In this document: positions 55,611-64,000 of the stretch, piece by piece
How the letters are laid out: each line of letters opens with the position of its first letter
Numbering within the stretch: position 1 is the first letter of the stretch
Source: Pegoplata infirma
Taxonomy: Eukaryota > Arthropoda > Insecta > Diptera > Anthomyiidae
Reading direction: 5' to 3'
Assembly (NCBI GenBank): GCA_963921195.1
Contig: OY992537.1
Location: 146,950,275 to 147,014,274 of the forward strand
DNA: 64,000 nucleotides
The notes under the pieces: model-generated
Database searches by the model: none
Seen by the model: only the letters and a program-made list of their open reading frames with translations
What the model was told of the DNA's origin: nothing
Program-made: the position numbers and the translations under genes

Positions 55611-58600
55611 ACACAACAAAGCCTACTAATAATATAAGACTTGACAATAAACCAAAATTGAGACCTTTAAAACCATATCATGAACGGCTTGCCGAATATA
55701 ATGCGGCTCGTATCAAAATATTTGGTGAATCTCGTTCGTCAAATCGTGCACGTAATTACTGGCATGAAATTAAACAGAAAAAACGTAATGTAATATCCGC
55801 AATAAGTACCATACAGGGAGACGTAAGACCATATGCTAATGTAAAATTATTAAATAAAACGGTTTTAGGGCTACTGGATTCGGGAGCATCGTGTTCGTGT
55901 ATAGGTAGTGATTTTGTCAAAGAAATTGAGGAAAATAAAATAAAAGAGTTAAATTGTTCACTTAAAACGGCAGATGGGAGAAAACAACAAGTGTTAGGAG
56001 TAGTAAGCCTAAATGTGACATATAATGGAAAAACTGAGATAGTAGAATTTTATATTGTACCATCCTTGGATCAAAATATAATTCTCGGTTGGAATTTTTG
56101 GGAAATTTTTGGCTTTAGCAAATGTATTGGTATGATTAACGAAGTTTCTCTTGCATCACCTGATAGTCATGACTTAACAGTAAAGCAGCGTCAACTTTTA
56201 ATTTCAGCCATTAAGGCTTTCCCCTCCTTTGAAGACAAAGGACTTGGTCGGACAGCTTTAGTGGAACACTCCATTGACGTAGGAAATACAAAACCCATTA
56301 AGCAGCGTCATTTTCCTATCTCACCAGCAGTTGAAAAACTGGTGGGAGAGGAAATTGATCGTATGCTAAAGATGGGAGTTATAGAGGAATCTTCAAGTTC
56401 ATGGTCATCACCAGTGGTCCTTGTTAAAAAACCCGGCAAGGTAAGACTATGCCTTGACAGCAGAAAGGTCAACGCTGTGACAGTACGGGATGCTTATCCA
56501 TTGCCTCACATCGAGGGGATTCTGAGCAGGTTACCGAGGGCACAGTTCATATCCAGTCTGGATTTAAAAGATGCGTTCTGGCAAATCCCACTGGATATGA
56601 ACTCCCGTGATAAAACGGCATTTACCGTGCCAAACAGGCCGCTTTATCAATTTACGGTTATGCCCTTCGGTCTCTGCAATGCTCCCCAGACCATGTGTAG
56701 GCTAATGGATAAGGTTATCCCGTACAACCTTCGAGAGCGAGTCTTTGTATATCTGGACGACCTCCTTCTGATTTCCGAAGATTTCCGCAGTCACATTGAT
56801 CTGCTTTATGAAGTTGCCCATCATATACGTAAAGCCAAGCTTACAATTAATATTGGAAAAAGTAATTTTTGTTTAAAACACGTAAAGTATCTTGGATACG
56901 TTGTAGGCAATGGGACCCTACAGACAGACCCAGACAAAGTGTCGGCAGTGGTCGACTATCCTCCGCCTAAGTCCGTCCGTGAACTTCGCCGCTTCCTTGG
57001 GATGACCGGTTGGTACCGGCGTTTCATCGCCAATTTCGCTGAAATTTCACACCCCCTGACCGAACTTTTAAAAAAATCAAAATCTTTCAACTGGACGGAC
57101 GACGCTCAAAAAGCATTTGAAAATTTAAAAAACAAACTGACGACCGCACCGGTTTTAATAAACCCTAACTTTTCACAACCTTTTATTATAAATTGCGACG
57201 CAAGTCAAAATGGAGTCGGTGCTGTACTCGCTCAAAAAGCAGAAGATGGTAGTGAAGTACCGGTGGCTTTTATGTCACAAAAATTAAATGGTGCGCAACG
57301 TAATTACTCCGTTACGGAGCAAGAATGTCTTGCTGCTGTATTAGCAGTCAAGAAATTCAGACCGTACGTAGAAGGACAGGACTTTACTATTATAACGGAC
57401 CATGCTAGCTTGCGCTGGTTAATGACTCAGACGGACTTAAGTGGACGACTGGCCCGTTGGTCATTAAAATTGCAGTCCTTCGTATTCAAGATAGAACATC
57501 GGAAAGGATCGGCCAATGTCGTTCCCGATGCCCTATCTAGGGTCGAATACCCCGATGAAATTTCCGATATTAAAGTAGCTGCAGAATCTTGTGCTGATAT
57601 AGATTTGGAATCTTCAGAATTTGAAAGTGAACCATACCTCAATTTACGTGAACAACTACAGGCGTGTCCTACTAAATACCCAGACTTTAAAGTACTCGGT
57701 AAATTTATTTATCATCGTACAGAATTTTATAACGGTATACCCGAAGATGAAAATAATACGTGGAAACTTTTAGTTCCAGAAAATCTAAGGTTATCTGTAC
57801 TACAAAAAGCACATGATCTACCTGTCAGTGCACATTCTGGAGTTACAAAAACCATTGAAAAAATCCGTCGTTTCTTTTATTGGCCTGGCCTTTATCGCTC
57901 TGTTCGTTCATATGTGCTAAATTGCTCCATTTGTAAAGAAACTAAACACCCTACAAAAGTTTTAAGACCCCCTATGGGCAAACATTTTTCAGTTGAACGA
58001 ATATTTCAAAGGATTTTTGTCGATTTGGTTGGACCATTTCCGCGGTCTAAAAATGGAAATATTGGCATCTTGGTTGTTTTAGACCAAGTTTCAAAATTTT
58101 CATTTTTATACCCGGTAAGGAAATTTACATCTAAAATCATAATTAATTATTTGAGGGATCACGTATTTAATGTTTTTGGAGTCCCGGAATTTTTGACAAG
58201 TGACAATGGAAGTCAATTTAAATCTTCGGATTTCACACAATTCCTTAAACATTATGGTGTAAAGCACTTATGTACGGCTGTTTACTCTCCGCAGAGTAAT
58301 GCCTGCGAAAGAGTAAATAGATCGGTCAATGCCGCATTAAGGGCTTACATTAAAAGTGACCAGCGAGATTGGGACTGTCATCTAAGTAGTATAAACGCAG
58401 CGTTGCGGAATACGGTTCACCAATCAACTGGACATAATCCTTATTTTGTTGTGTTTGGTCAACACATGGTAACCCATGGTGATAATTATGAGTTGTTGCG
58501 AAACTTGGATATGGTAGAAGAGGGTCACATAATGGATGATGGAAAACGACATGACAATCTTTCAAAAATTCGAGAAATCGTTCGTAAAAATCTTGAAAAA

Positions 58601-58846
58601 TCTCACGAAATTAACAGCAGGCAATACAACCTGCGCTCACGAGTAATTGATTATGCGGTAGGTGAAGAGGTTTTAAAGCGGAATTTCGTTCAAAGCAAAG
58701 CTTCGGATAGGTTTAACGCCAAACTGGCTAAAACATTTATCAGGGCGAGGGTTCGAAGAAAAATCGGAAGCTCGTGTTATGAGTTAGAAGATGAAAAGGG
58801 TAAAATACTAGGCGTTTATCATTCAAAAGACCTACAACCAGCATAA
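55520..58846 (+). CDS. pol: Pol polyprotein (protease, RT, RNase H, integrase)
   Basis: About 1.1 kb codons in the -1 frame relative to gag; numbered here from the GTG at 55562, which is not a true start because translation should come from gag. Protease: LLDSGAS with D106. RT: LDLKDAF, MPFGLCNAP and Y397-L-D-D. RNase H: D546 in NCDAS, then E in TEQECLA and D in TDHASL. Integrase: zinc domain H751, H758, C788, C791, then D821 (FVDLVGPF), D881 (TSDNGSQF) and E916 (NACERVN), a D-X59-D-X34-E spacing. A GPY/F-like C-terminal module ends at the stop. All catalytic residues are intact. Domain order PR-RT-RH-IN is Ty3/gypsy type (Metaviridae). Confidence 0.96.
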   Translation, partial: WAGKLQKGHIEHQNVFQSQPVGFETAQPKINTTKPTNNIRLDNKPKLRPLKPYHERLAEYNAARIKIFGESRSSNRARNYWHEIKQKKRNVISAISTIQGDVRPYANVKLLNKTVLGLLDSGASCSCIGSDFVKEIEENKIKELNCSLKTADGRKQQVLGVVSLNVTYNGKTEIVEFYIVPSLDQNIILGWNFWEIFGFSKCIGMINEVSLASPDSHDLTVKQRQLLISAIKAFPSFEDKGLGRTALVEHSIDVGNTKPIKQRHFPISPAVEKLVGEEIDRMLKMGVIEESSSSWSSPVVLVKKPGKVRLCLDSRKVNAVTVRDAYPLPHIEGILSRLPRAQFISSLDLKDAFWQIPLDMNSRDKTAFTVPNRPLYQFTVMPFGLCNAPQTMCRLMDKVIPYNLRERVFVYLDDLLLISEDFRSHIDLLYEVAHHIRKAKLTINIGKSNFCLKHVKYLGYVVGNGTLQTDPDKVSAVVDYPPPKSVRELRRFLGMTGWYRRFIANFAEISHPLTELLKKSKSFNWTDDAQKAFENLKNKLTTAPVLINPNFSQPFIINCDASQNGVGAVLAQKAEDGSEVPVAFMSQKLNGAQRNYSVTEQECLAAVLAVKKFRPYVEGQDFTIITDHASLRWLMTQTDLSGRLARWSLKLQSFVFKIEHRKGSANVVPDALSRVEYPDEISDIKVAAESCADIDLESSEFESEPYLNLREQLQACPTKYPDFKVLGKFIYHRTEFYNGIPEDENNTWKLLVPENLRLSVLQKAHDLPVSAHSGVTKTIEKIRRFFYWPGLYRSVRSYVLNCSICKETKHPTKVLRPPMGKHFSVERIFQRIFVDLVGPFPRSKNGNIGILVVLDQVSKFSFLYPVRKFTSKIIINYLRDHVFNVFGVPEFLTSDNGSQFKSSDFTQFLKHYGVKHLCTAVYSPQSNACERVNRSVNAALRAYIKSDQRDWDCHLSSINAALRNTVHQSTGHNPYFVVFGQHMVTHGDNYELLRNLDMVEEGHIMDDGKRHDNLSKIREIVRKNLEKSHEINSRQYNLRSRVIDYAVGEEVLKRNFVQSKASDRFNAKLAKTFIRARVRRKIGSSCYELEDEKGKILGVYHSKDLQPA

Positions 58847-58903
58847 ACTAAAAAGCCTTTTTCCAGATTTTTCACCATTCTTTAAATGTTTCAAAACCTG
58901 TTT
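58847..58903 (+). other. pol to 3' LTR junction without a clear polypurine tract
   Basis: 57 nt, pyrimidine-rich (CCTTTTTCCAGATTTTTCAC), ending TCAAAACCTGTTT. The expected purine run just before the LTR is absent. Confidence 0.6.
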
Positions 58904-61052
58904 TGTGAAGGCTCCTATTTTTTCTTATCCTCGCAGGAAAATTATAAAAATTTTTGTAATGGTTTCCTTCCAGTTATTTACAAATTTGATTGGATATTTA
59001 AAAAAATAACGGCCTTGATTCAAAAATTTACATACTACATTTTTCTATATACAACCATGTACATAATAAACTACGATGGCTAATTTTCACCACACCTCTT
59101 TTTACTTATGTACTTATACTCAATTGTCAACTCCCTCATTTCCGTTATTAATCTTGATCAGTAAAGTTGATGCTAATCTAAGTGTGTAATAAAACTAAAG
59201 AAATTATAAAAATTTACAACGTGGTTTACTAAACATTAGTTAAATCAGCGTAAACTTTAGCCGATTAAATCCGTGTCTATTTTTCAAAATAGCAGAGGTA
59301 ATTATAGCATGGGTGAAAATAATCATAGGTAGTAATTGATTCCAGTTTAATTTTTGACAAAAATAGGTTTTTGAAATAAAATTATCGCAGTTGTTGCATT
59401 TCACGTGTTGGGATAAATTTGCAAAGTAGAGGATCCATTCGAGTAACTACATCATTACCCTCTTGGTAAAAGCGGAATATCAATACCAACTGGTGGCAGC
59501 AGTTGGTGAAATTCCGAGAGGAACGCTCCAGTGGAATTCCGTGACATACATACGTTCCGTAACATACATGTGCGATAAAGGGTTCCCCCCGCAACAACTT
59601 AAAGTGTCCGGATTTTTTTTATCAAACAAAAGTTTAAGCGGCTCGAGTTAATTAAAATTCCAATTAGTGAATTCTATTTAATGGCGGTGCCATATCAATG
59701 AAAGTTACACCGACCACCTTTACTATTGTCTATCGTGGTCAGATATCAAATTCTCATCATTATATTTTATACGACATCATCAATCAATTAAATTTAAATA
59801 TTATTAGGAAGTTGGTTTAAATCCGTTTGTAAAGTGGCACATGGTACATTTTGGTTCACCAACTAATAATACCTATTTTGTACTATAGGGCTTTATGTGG
59901 GAGATAAAAAGAATTAAAGCATAAGCAACAAATTCATTTACTTGAAGGAGCAACAACAAAAATTACATTTTAATTATTACAGCATTACGTCGTTAGGATC
60001 ATCAATGTTAGCGCTAGCATCGAGGGATACTCATTTTGTAAGTAACGAATGAAACTAAAACAATTATTACATTAGAAAAAAAAAAAAAACATTTTTTTTG
60101 TCGCTCATTCCACGTAAACAAAAGAAAAAATCATAAAATATAAATCCCTGCATTCGGCACTGTAACTTAATTACAACAGTATTTAAAATACATTTTTCCC
60201 ACTATAAGTGAATCAAATTTCTAAATTTATATTAAAATTCTACATGTCCTTATCTAATGCTAATTATATTTAAGCAAAACTCCATTTTTTATTATTTTGC
60301 CAAATTTTTGTTGTTGTGATCATATGATCATTTTTACATAAACATATTTACATAAACATAAATATGCTATTTTTGATTGGTTAAAGAAATTTTATGTAAA
60401 ATTATCTTTTATTATTTACATTATCTTCTATTCTTTCTAACCAACATAAATCACTATATTGTAGTAATAATACCAACTTAATAGTGTAGGGTATGTATAT
60501 ATACCAAAACAATTGGTTCAATTTCAGTTGTTCCTATTTAGTTAAGTTTGTTATGAATTATTTTTGAACAGTAATTTTTTTAAGAAAATATGGATAACTA
60601 AAATAAATAAATAACATGTGAATAAGAAGTTGATGGGCTAAAATTTCTTTATGGAGGGCAAGGAGATTCATTAAAGTGTATTCCTGCATGGTTGGGTATG
60701 GGAGAGTATACGAGACAATAACAACGCGTCTCACCCCCCAAACTTCTTTTCTTCTCACTTAATATTTTTTCTGTGTAATTTTTTTTTATTATTTCGGTAA
60801 CATCAAAAATAAATATTCAATATTAAATTAGTAGTCATTATGACGTTGATCTAGCTATAGTCAGAGAATTTAACCCTTTTTGTCCCTTAAAATAAATTAT
60901 TTTTTTTATAAGTGCATGAAATTATTAATTTTGTTGTACACTCTTGATTGTTAATTTTGGCCGGCAAGATCCCACCCTACAAAGCGACGAGCTATGACCA
61001 GGTAACCAGCTAGCATGCACTATTGCTTGCCAACTTCAAGAGGTCTATTACA
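58904..61052 (+). repeat. 3' LTR
   Basis: 2149 bp; differs from the 5' LTR by one extra A in a poly-A run (14 versus 13, near 60075) and otherwise appears identical in every block I compared. Followed by the ACCG duplication. Confidence 0.95.
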
Positions 61053-62500
61053 ACCGATTTCACTGAAATTTTTACCACAGATACTACTAACCGAGTCGAA
61101 AACTATGAGCCACAATAAAGGGCGATCGAAAAAAGGGGCGTAAAATGCCACGCCCCTTTTTGTTACACTGAAAGCTATTTCTGCCTTTTCCGCAATTACT
61201 CTTAAACAGTTAACTTGATTTTTATGAAATTTTCACCACAGATAGTATTAACCGAAACGAAAAGTATGAGCCACAATAGAGGGCGATCAAAGAAAGGGGG
61301 CGTAAAAAGCCACGCCCCTTTTTACTATCCTGAAAGTTTTTTCTGCATGTTCCGTAATCATGCTTAAACAACCATACCGATTTAAAAAAATAAATAAAAT
61401 AGCACGCCCCTTTTTATTCAATTGAATGCTATTTGTGTCTGTTCCGTAATCTAGCATAAACTGCTAAACCGATTAGAATGAAATTTTTACCACAGATAGT
61501 AAGTACTTACCGAGGCGGGCGTAAATTGACACGCGCCTTTATACTATACTGAAAGTGTTTCTGCCTATTCCTTAATAACGATTAAACGACTAAACCGATT
61601 TTAACAAAACTTTTTCCATCGATAGTACCAACAGAGGCGAGAACTTTAGTCTGTATCAACTGCCACGCCTTTTGCAATGTACTGAAAGTTTTTTTCTGCC
61701 ATACCGTAATCACGCCTAAACTACGAACCCGATGTTGTTATAATTTTCACCACAGTTAGTAATTATTGAGGCGGAAACTATAGACATCACCAGACAAAGG
61801 CGTGAATTGACACGCCCCTTTGTAATACATTATAATTTAATTTTGCCTGATCCGTACTCACGCGTTAACGGTGAAACCAATTTTAAGCAAATTTTCACCA
61901 CAGTTGGTACTTACCGCGGCGATCGGGCAAAGGGGCTTAAAATGCCGCACCCTTTTGTATTAAATTAAAAAATATTTTTTCCTGTTTCGTAACTATATGC
62001 CATATAAAATGCGATGAGACAAATTAAAGTAAAATGCCACATCAATTTGTAATATACAGAACGTTATTTCTAGCTTATTTGCTATCATGCAAAAACGGCT
62101 TAACCAATTCCTTTAAACACTACTGCCATATTAGAACCTGAAAACAGTTAAGCCGATTTCAATGGAATTTTCAATACAAATAGTGCTATAGGCAATATTA
62201 AATAGCGATTGATAAAAAAGGCATATAATGGCACGCCCCTTTGTACTTTTGTGAGTTAATATTGTCTGCCAGTTCCGCAAACGTGGAAAACCTGCTGAAC
62301 AAATTTAATTGCAATTTTCTTTACGTGCTAACCAATAGGGGAACTATAGGTCACATGAGACCAAAATTGAACTAGATGCGTTAAATGCCACACCCACTTG
62401 AACTATTGTAAAAGTTATGTCTTTATTGAAGTTTTAACCACATAAAGTGCTAACCGAGGAGGAAACTATAGGTTCCTTTTAAAAGCCATTAAAGAAATGC
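61053..62500. repeat. ~160-bp repeats in the Helitron, right block (diverged)
   Basis: Units with ATTTTCACCACAGATAGT and GCCACGCCCCTT continue after the LTR element with increasing divergence and variable spacing toward 62500, so the array is oldest on this side. Confidence 0.85.
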
Positions 62501-62963
62501 ATTAATTTTGGGGTGGGGCGATTATTCGTTTTTTCTATTTCGCTTTGCGTCGGGGTCGTAACAGTTGCCTTTTATGGTCAATATTAACTCACAAAAGTAT
62601 TGCACCTGCTGGGCAATGTCTTTGGGTTCCTTTTTTGATTTGAAATTGGGAAGTTCCAAACATGGTGCAAAAAAACTTTTTGATTTTTTTTGTTAAAAAA
62701 AGTTTTTAATTTTTTTTGTTAAAAAAGGTTTTTATGATGGTCGAATAACTTTTTTTGAACGGCCCGCATCACACACTCCACCCAACCAAGAAGGTTTGTT
62801 CCCATGACGGAAGAACACGTACGCACAATGTTCCTGACGCTAAGCGAAGTCGAAAAAAATCGACCAAACCTCAGGAATAGGTTTATATTCACCAGTGAAA
62901 AGTCATGAAGCAGTAGATAAACTGACTAATAAAAAACTCATTCATTATACAATATTTTTTTCA
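62501..62963. other. Helitron 3' region before the hairpin
   Basis: Unique sequence; begins GGGGTGGGGCGATTATTCG, which resembles one end of the TAGGGTGGGGCG long-TIR family, with no matching second end nearby. No ORF recognised. Confidence 0.4.
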
Positions 62964-62981
62964 ACCCGGGCAACGCCGGGT
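62964..62981 (+). terminator. Helitron 3' hairpin
   Basis: The stem ACCCGG/CCGGGT with loop GCAACG lies 13 nt upstream of the CTAG terminus, where Helitrons carry the hairpin that marks the end of rolling-circle transfer. Confidence 0.85.
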
Positions 62982-63104
62982 GCAAAACAGCTAGTATTTA
63001 ATAAAACATATATTTATTTTTTAAAATAAATATTTTTTATAGCGTTTTTTTAATTAAATTTCATTATATTTTGCGTAGGCAAAATACTTTTGTGATACAC
63101 TGTA

Positions 63105-63514
63105 CCTTTTTTTCGGATTTTAATTCTACCATAACTGTCATTTTATCGTTCGATTCATATATCTTTTTAGCAGACTCAATCTCTATGTTTGATTTTATTT
63201 TTAGACAATTTTAAAAAATATTGTCTACAGCTTTATATGCAGATATTTGAGCTTTAATACCTTTGATGATAATACTTTTCCTCTTAAAAGTATCTTCTAG
63301 CCATAACATTCTACGATCTGACGTCTCTTTCGCTGCTTCTAACGTTTTTATTTTTTCTTTAAGGATTTGATTTTCTGATGAAAGTACACAAATTTGTTCA
63401 TTTACTTCTTTAACTCTACAATTAATATACTCAATGTCTTCCTTCGTGGGTAACGATTTAAGTTTATCATCCAGCGTTTGAGAAATGGTTCCTTGTATTA
63501 GAACAATTAAATCT
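63105..63514 (-). pseudogene. LINE ORF1, N-terminal coiled-coil part
   Basis: Read on the minus strand from 63514: a heptad-like region (IEYINCRVKEVNEQICVL, SENQILKEKIKTLE) and then RRMLWLEDTFKRKSIIIKGI, the coiled coil plus RNA-binding lead-in found in LINE ORF1 proteins. One stop interrupts it near 63210. The 5' end at the satellite junction lacks a start region, so the element is probably 5'-truncated. The frame continues across the Tc1 site into 48811-48718. Confidence 0.75.
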
Positions 63515-64000
63515 TTAATGTCATTTGTTACAAAATTCTAATGATGAGGATCGGTTGATAAACGGATTATTAACATTTCTGCATCATTAAAATTTTCCCC
63601 TAGTGTTTTTCCTAAAAGTTCCCAGTACAAAAACTATTAACCCAAAGTGACCAGGACAGATCTTTCTTCTAGGAACACTTAATGTCAATTGGTACAAAAT
63701 TCTAATGATGGGGATCGGTTGATAATCGGATTATTACGATTTCTACATTATTAGATTGTTCCCCTAGTGTTTTTTCTAAAAGTTTCCAGTACAAAAACTA
63801 TTGACCCATAGTGACCAGGACAGATCTTTCTTCTAGGAACACTTAAAGTCATTTGTTACAAAAATCTAATGATGGTGATCGGTTGATATACGGACTATTA
63901 ATATTTCTGCATCATTAGAATTTTCCCCTACTGTTTTTCCTAAAAGTTTCCAGTACAAAAACTATTGACCCAAAGTGACCAGGACAGATTTTTCTTCCAG
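63515..64000. repeat. Satellite C, right block
   Basis: About three 164-bp units identical in layout to 43951-44452, running off the window. They begin at the LINE duplication TTAATGT. Confidence 0.9.

Larger units (their letters stand above)
51320..61052 (+). mobile_element. Complete Osvaldo/Ulysses-like LTR retrotransposon with RING-Gag
   Basis: 9733 bp, flanked by 4-bp duplications ACCG (51316-51319, 61053-61056), with TG...CA LTRs, a lysine-tRNA type primer site, gag and pol. Both reading frames are open and the LTRs are essentially identical, so insertion is recent. Long LTRs and the tRNA-Lys primer site recall Osvaldo/Ulysses of Drosophila (from memory). There is no env: only 57 nt separate the pol stop from the 3' LTR. 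It interrupts the Helitron repeats. Confidence 0.95.
50414..62994 (+). mobile_element. Helitron (non-autonomous), interrupted by the LTR retrotransposon
   Basis: It begins TC (TCCCTATTAATATTATAAAT), ends CTAG, and lies exactly between A and T in the Tc1 right arm, whose uninterrupted sequence is known from the left arm. A hairpin 13 bp before the 3' end (62964-62981, ACCCGG/CCGGGT stem) completes the Helitron signature. After the 5' end come a TCTG-type microsatellite (about 50442-50490) and ~160-bp repeats. Net length about 2.84 kb; no Rep/helicase frame. Confidence 0.92.
48812..63102. mobile_element. Palindromic Tc1-type element interrupted by a Helitron
   Basis: The ends CAGTGTATCACAAAAGTATT and its complement are flanked by TA (48810-48811, 63103-63104). 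Without the Helitron the element is 1710 bp. Two long arms (48812 to about 49627, and about 49700-50413 plus 62995-63102) are near-identical inverted copies carrying the same 3' half of a Tc1 transposase, so the usual 5' half is missing. It inserted in LINE ORF1 and the frame continues on both sides of the TA. Confidence 0.9.
44453..63514 (-). mobile_element. LINE (non-LTR retrotransposon), 5'-truncated, opened by nested insertions
   Basis: A minus-strand element with ORF1 and endonuclease/RT ORF2 lies between 7-bp duplications TTAATGT (44446-44452, 63515-63521) in satellite C. Its 3' end reads TTTAATAAAGAATTCC and then CTACTACTACTGCAACT, without a long poly-A. Removing the Tc1 (48812-63102) and hAT MITE (48112-48709) with their duplications leaves about 4.16 kb. 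The ORF1 layout, APE endonuclease and C-terminal CCHC resemble the CR1/L2/Jockey-type groups; the clade is not certain. Confidence 0.85.

Noticed and set aside
58847..58903. A hidden env gene after pol in the intact element
   Set aside because: Only 57 nt lie between the pol stop and the 3' LTR.

Overview
The window is AT-rich, repeat-dominated insect DNA, most likely from a higher fly. The grounds are an errantivirus-like env relic, an Osvaldo/Ulysses-like LTR retrotransposon with 2.15 kb LTRs and a lysine-tRNA primer site, and Tc1, hAT, Helitron and LINE relatives typical of Diptera. I see no host protein-coding gene. It reads like pericentromeric or otherwise gene-poor DNA in which mobile elements have inserted into satellites and into each other. 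Many insertions can be delimited to the base, because target-site duplications (TSDs) or restored repeat units survive.

Layout. 1-9180: a decayed errantivirus-like element (integrase end, env), split by a solo LTR (1066-8502) that itself carries three TIR/hAT-like insertions, one containing a further palindrome. 9380-16200: a 282-bp tandem repeat interrupted by three elements. 16505-16700: a tRNA-derived SINE-like unit. 17341-27365: a palindromic CCCGG-rich element, then a ~169-bp tandem repeat interrupted by a MITE and by a hAT-like nest (about 20310-26545). That nest holds a complete hAT transposon whose transposase frame is open (20742-23399). 27366-29439: minisatellite, hAT relic and unassigned sequence. 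29440-41992: a Transib-like outer element (CACTGTG ends, 5-bp TSD) containing a piggyBac-like MITE, a second Transib-like element (CACAGTG ends, 5-bp TSD) and a deep TIR-element nest. 42915-43377: a pogo/Tigger-like MITE. 43420-64000: a 164-bp satellite into which a ~4.2 kb LINE has inserted on the minus strand.

The LINE carries the deepest clean nest: LINE ORF1 <- palindromic Tc1 element (48812-63102) <- Helitron (50414-62994) <- complete LTR retrotransposon (51320-61052), plus a separate hAT MITE (48112-48709) in the same ORF1. Each layer has the TSD or insertion dinucleotide expected for its class, and the LINE frame continues across the Tc1 site.

The most striking object is the LTR retrotransposon. 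Its two LTRs differ only by one A in a homopolymer as far as I can read them. gag and pol are open and related by a -1 frame change, and all protease, reverse transcriptase, RNase H and integrase signature residues are present. The Gag begins with a complete RING-H2 zinc finger (C3H2C3, with the residues usually used for E2 contact), fused upstream of a normal capsid-like region and zinc knuckle. I do not recall a described Gag-RING fusion in this clade; this is the main candidate for something new. The decayed solo LTR at 1066-8502 is a diverged relative, so the lineage has been active here more than once.
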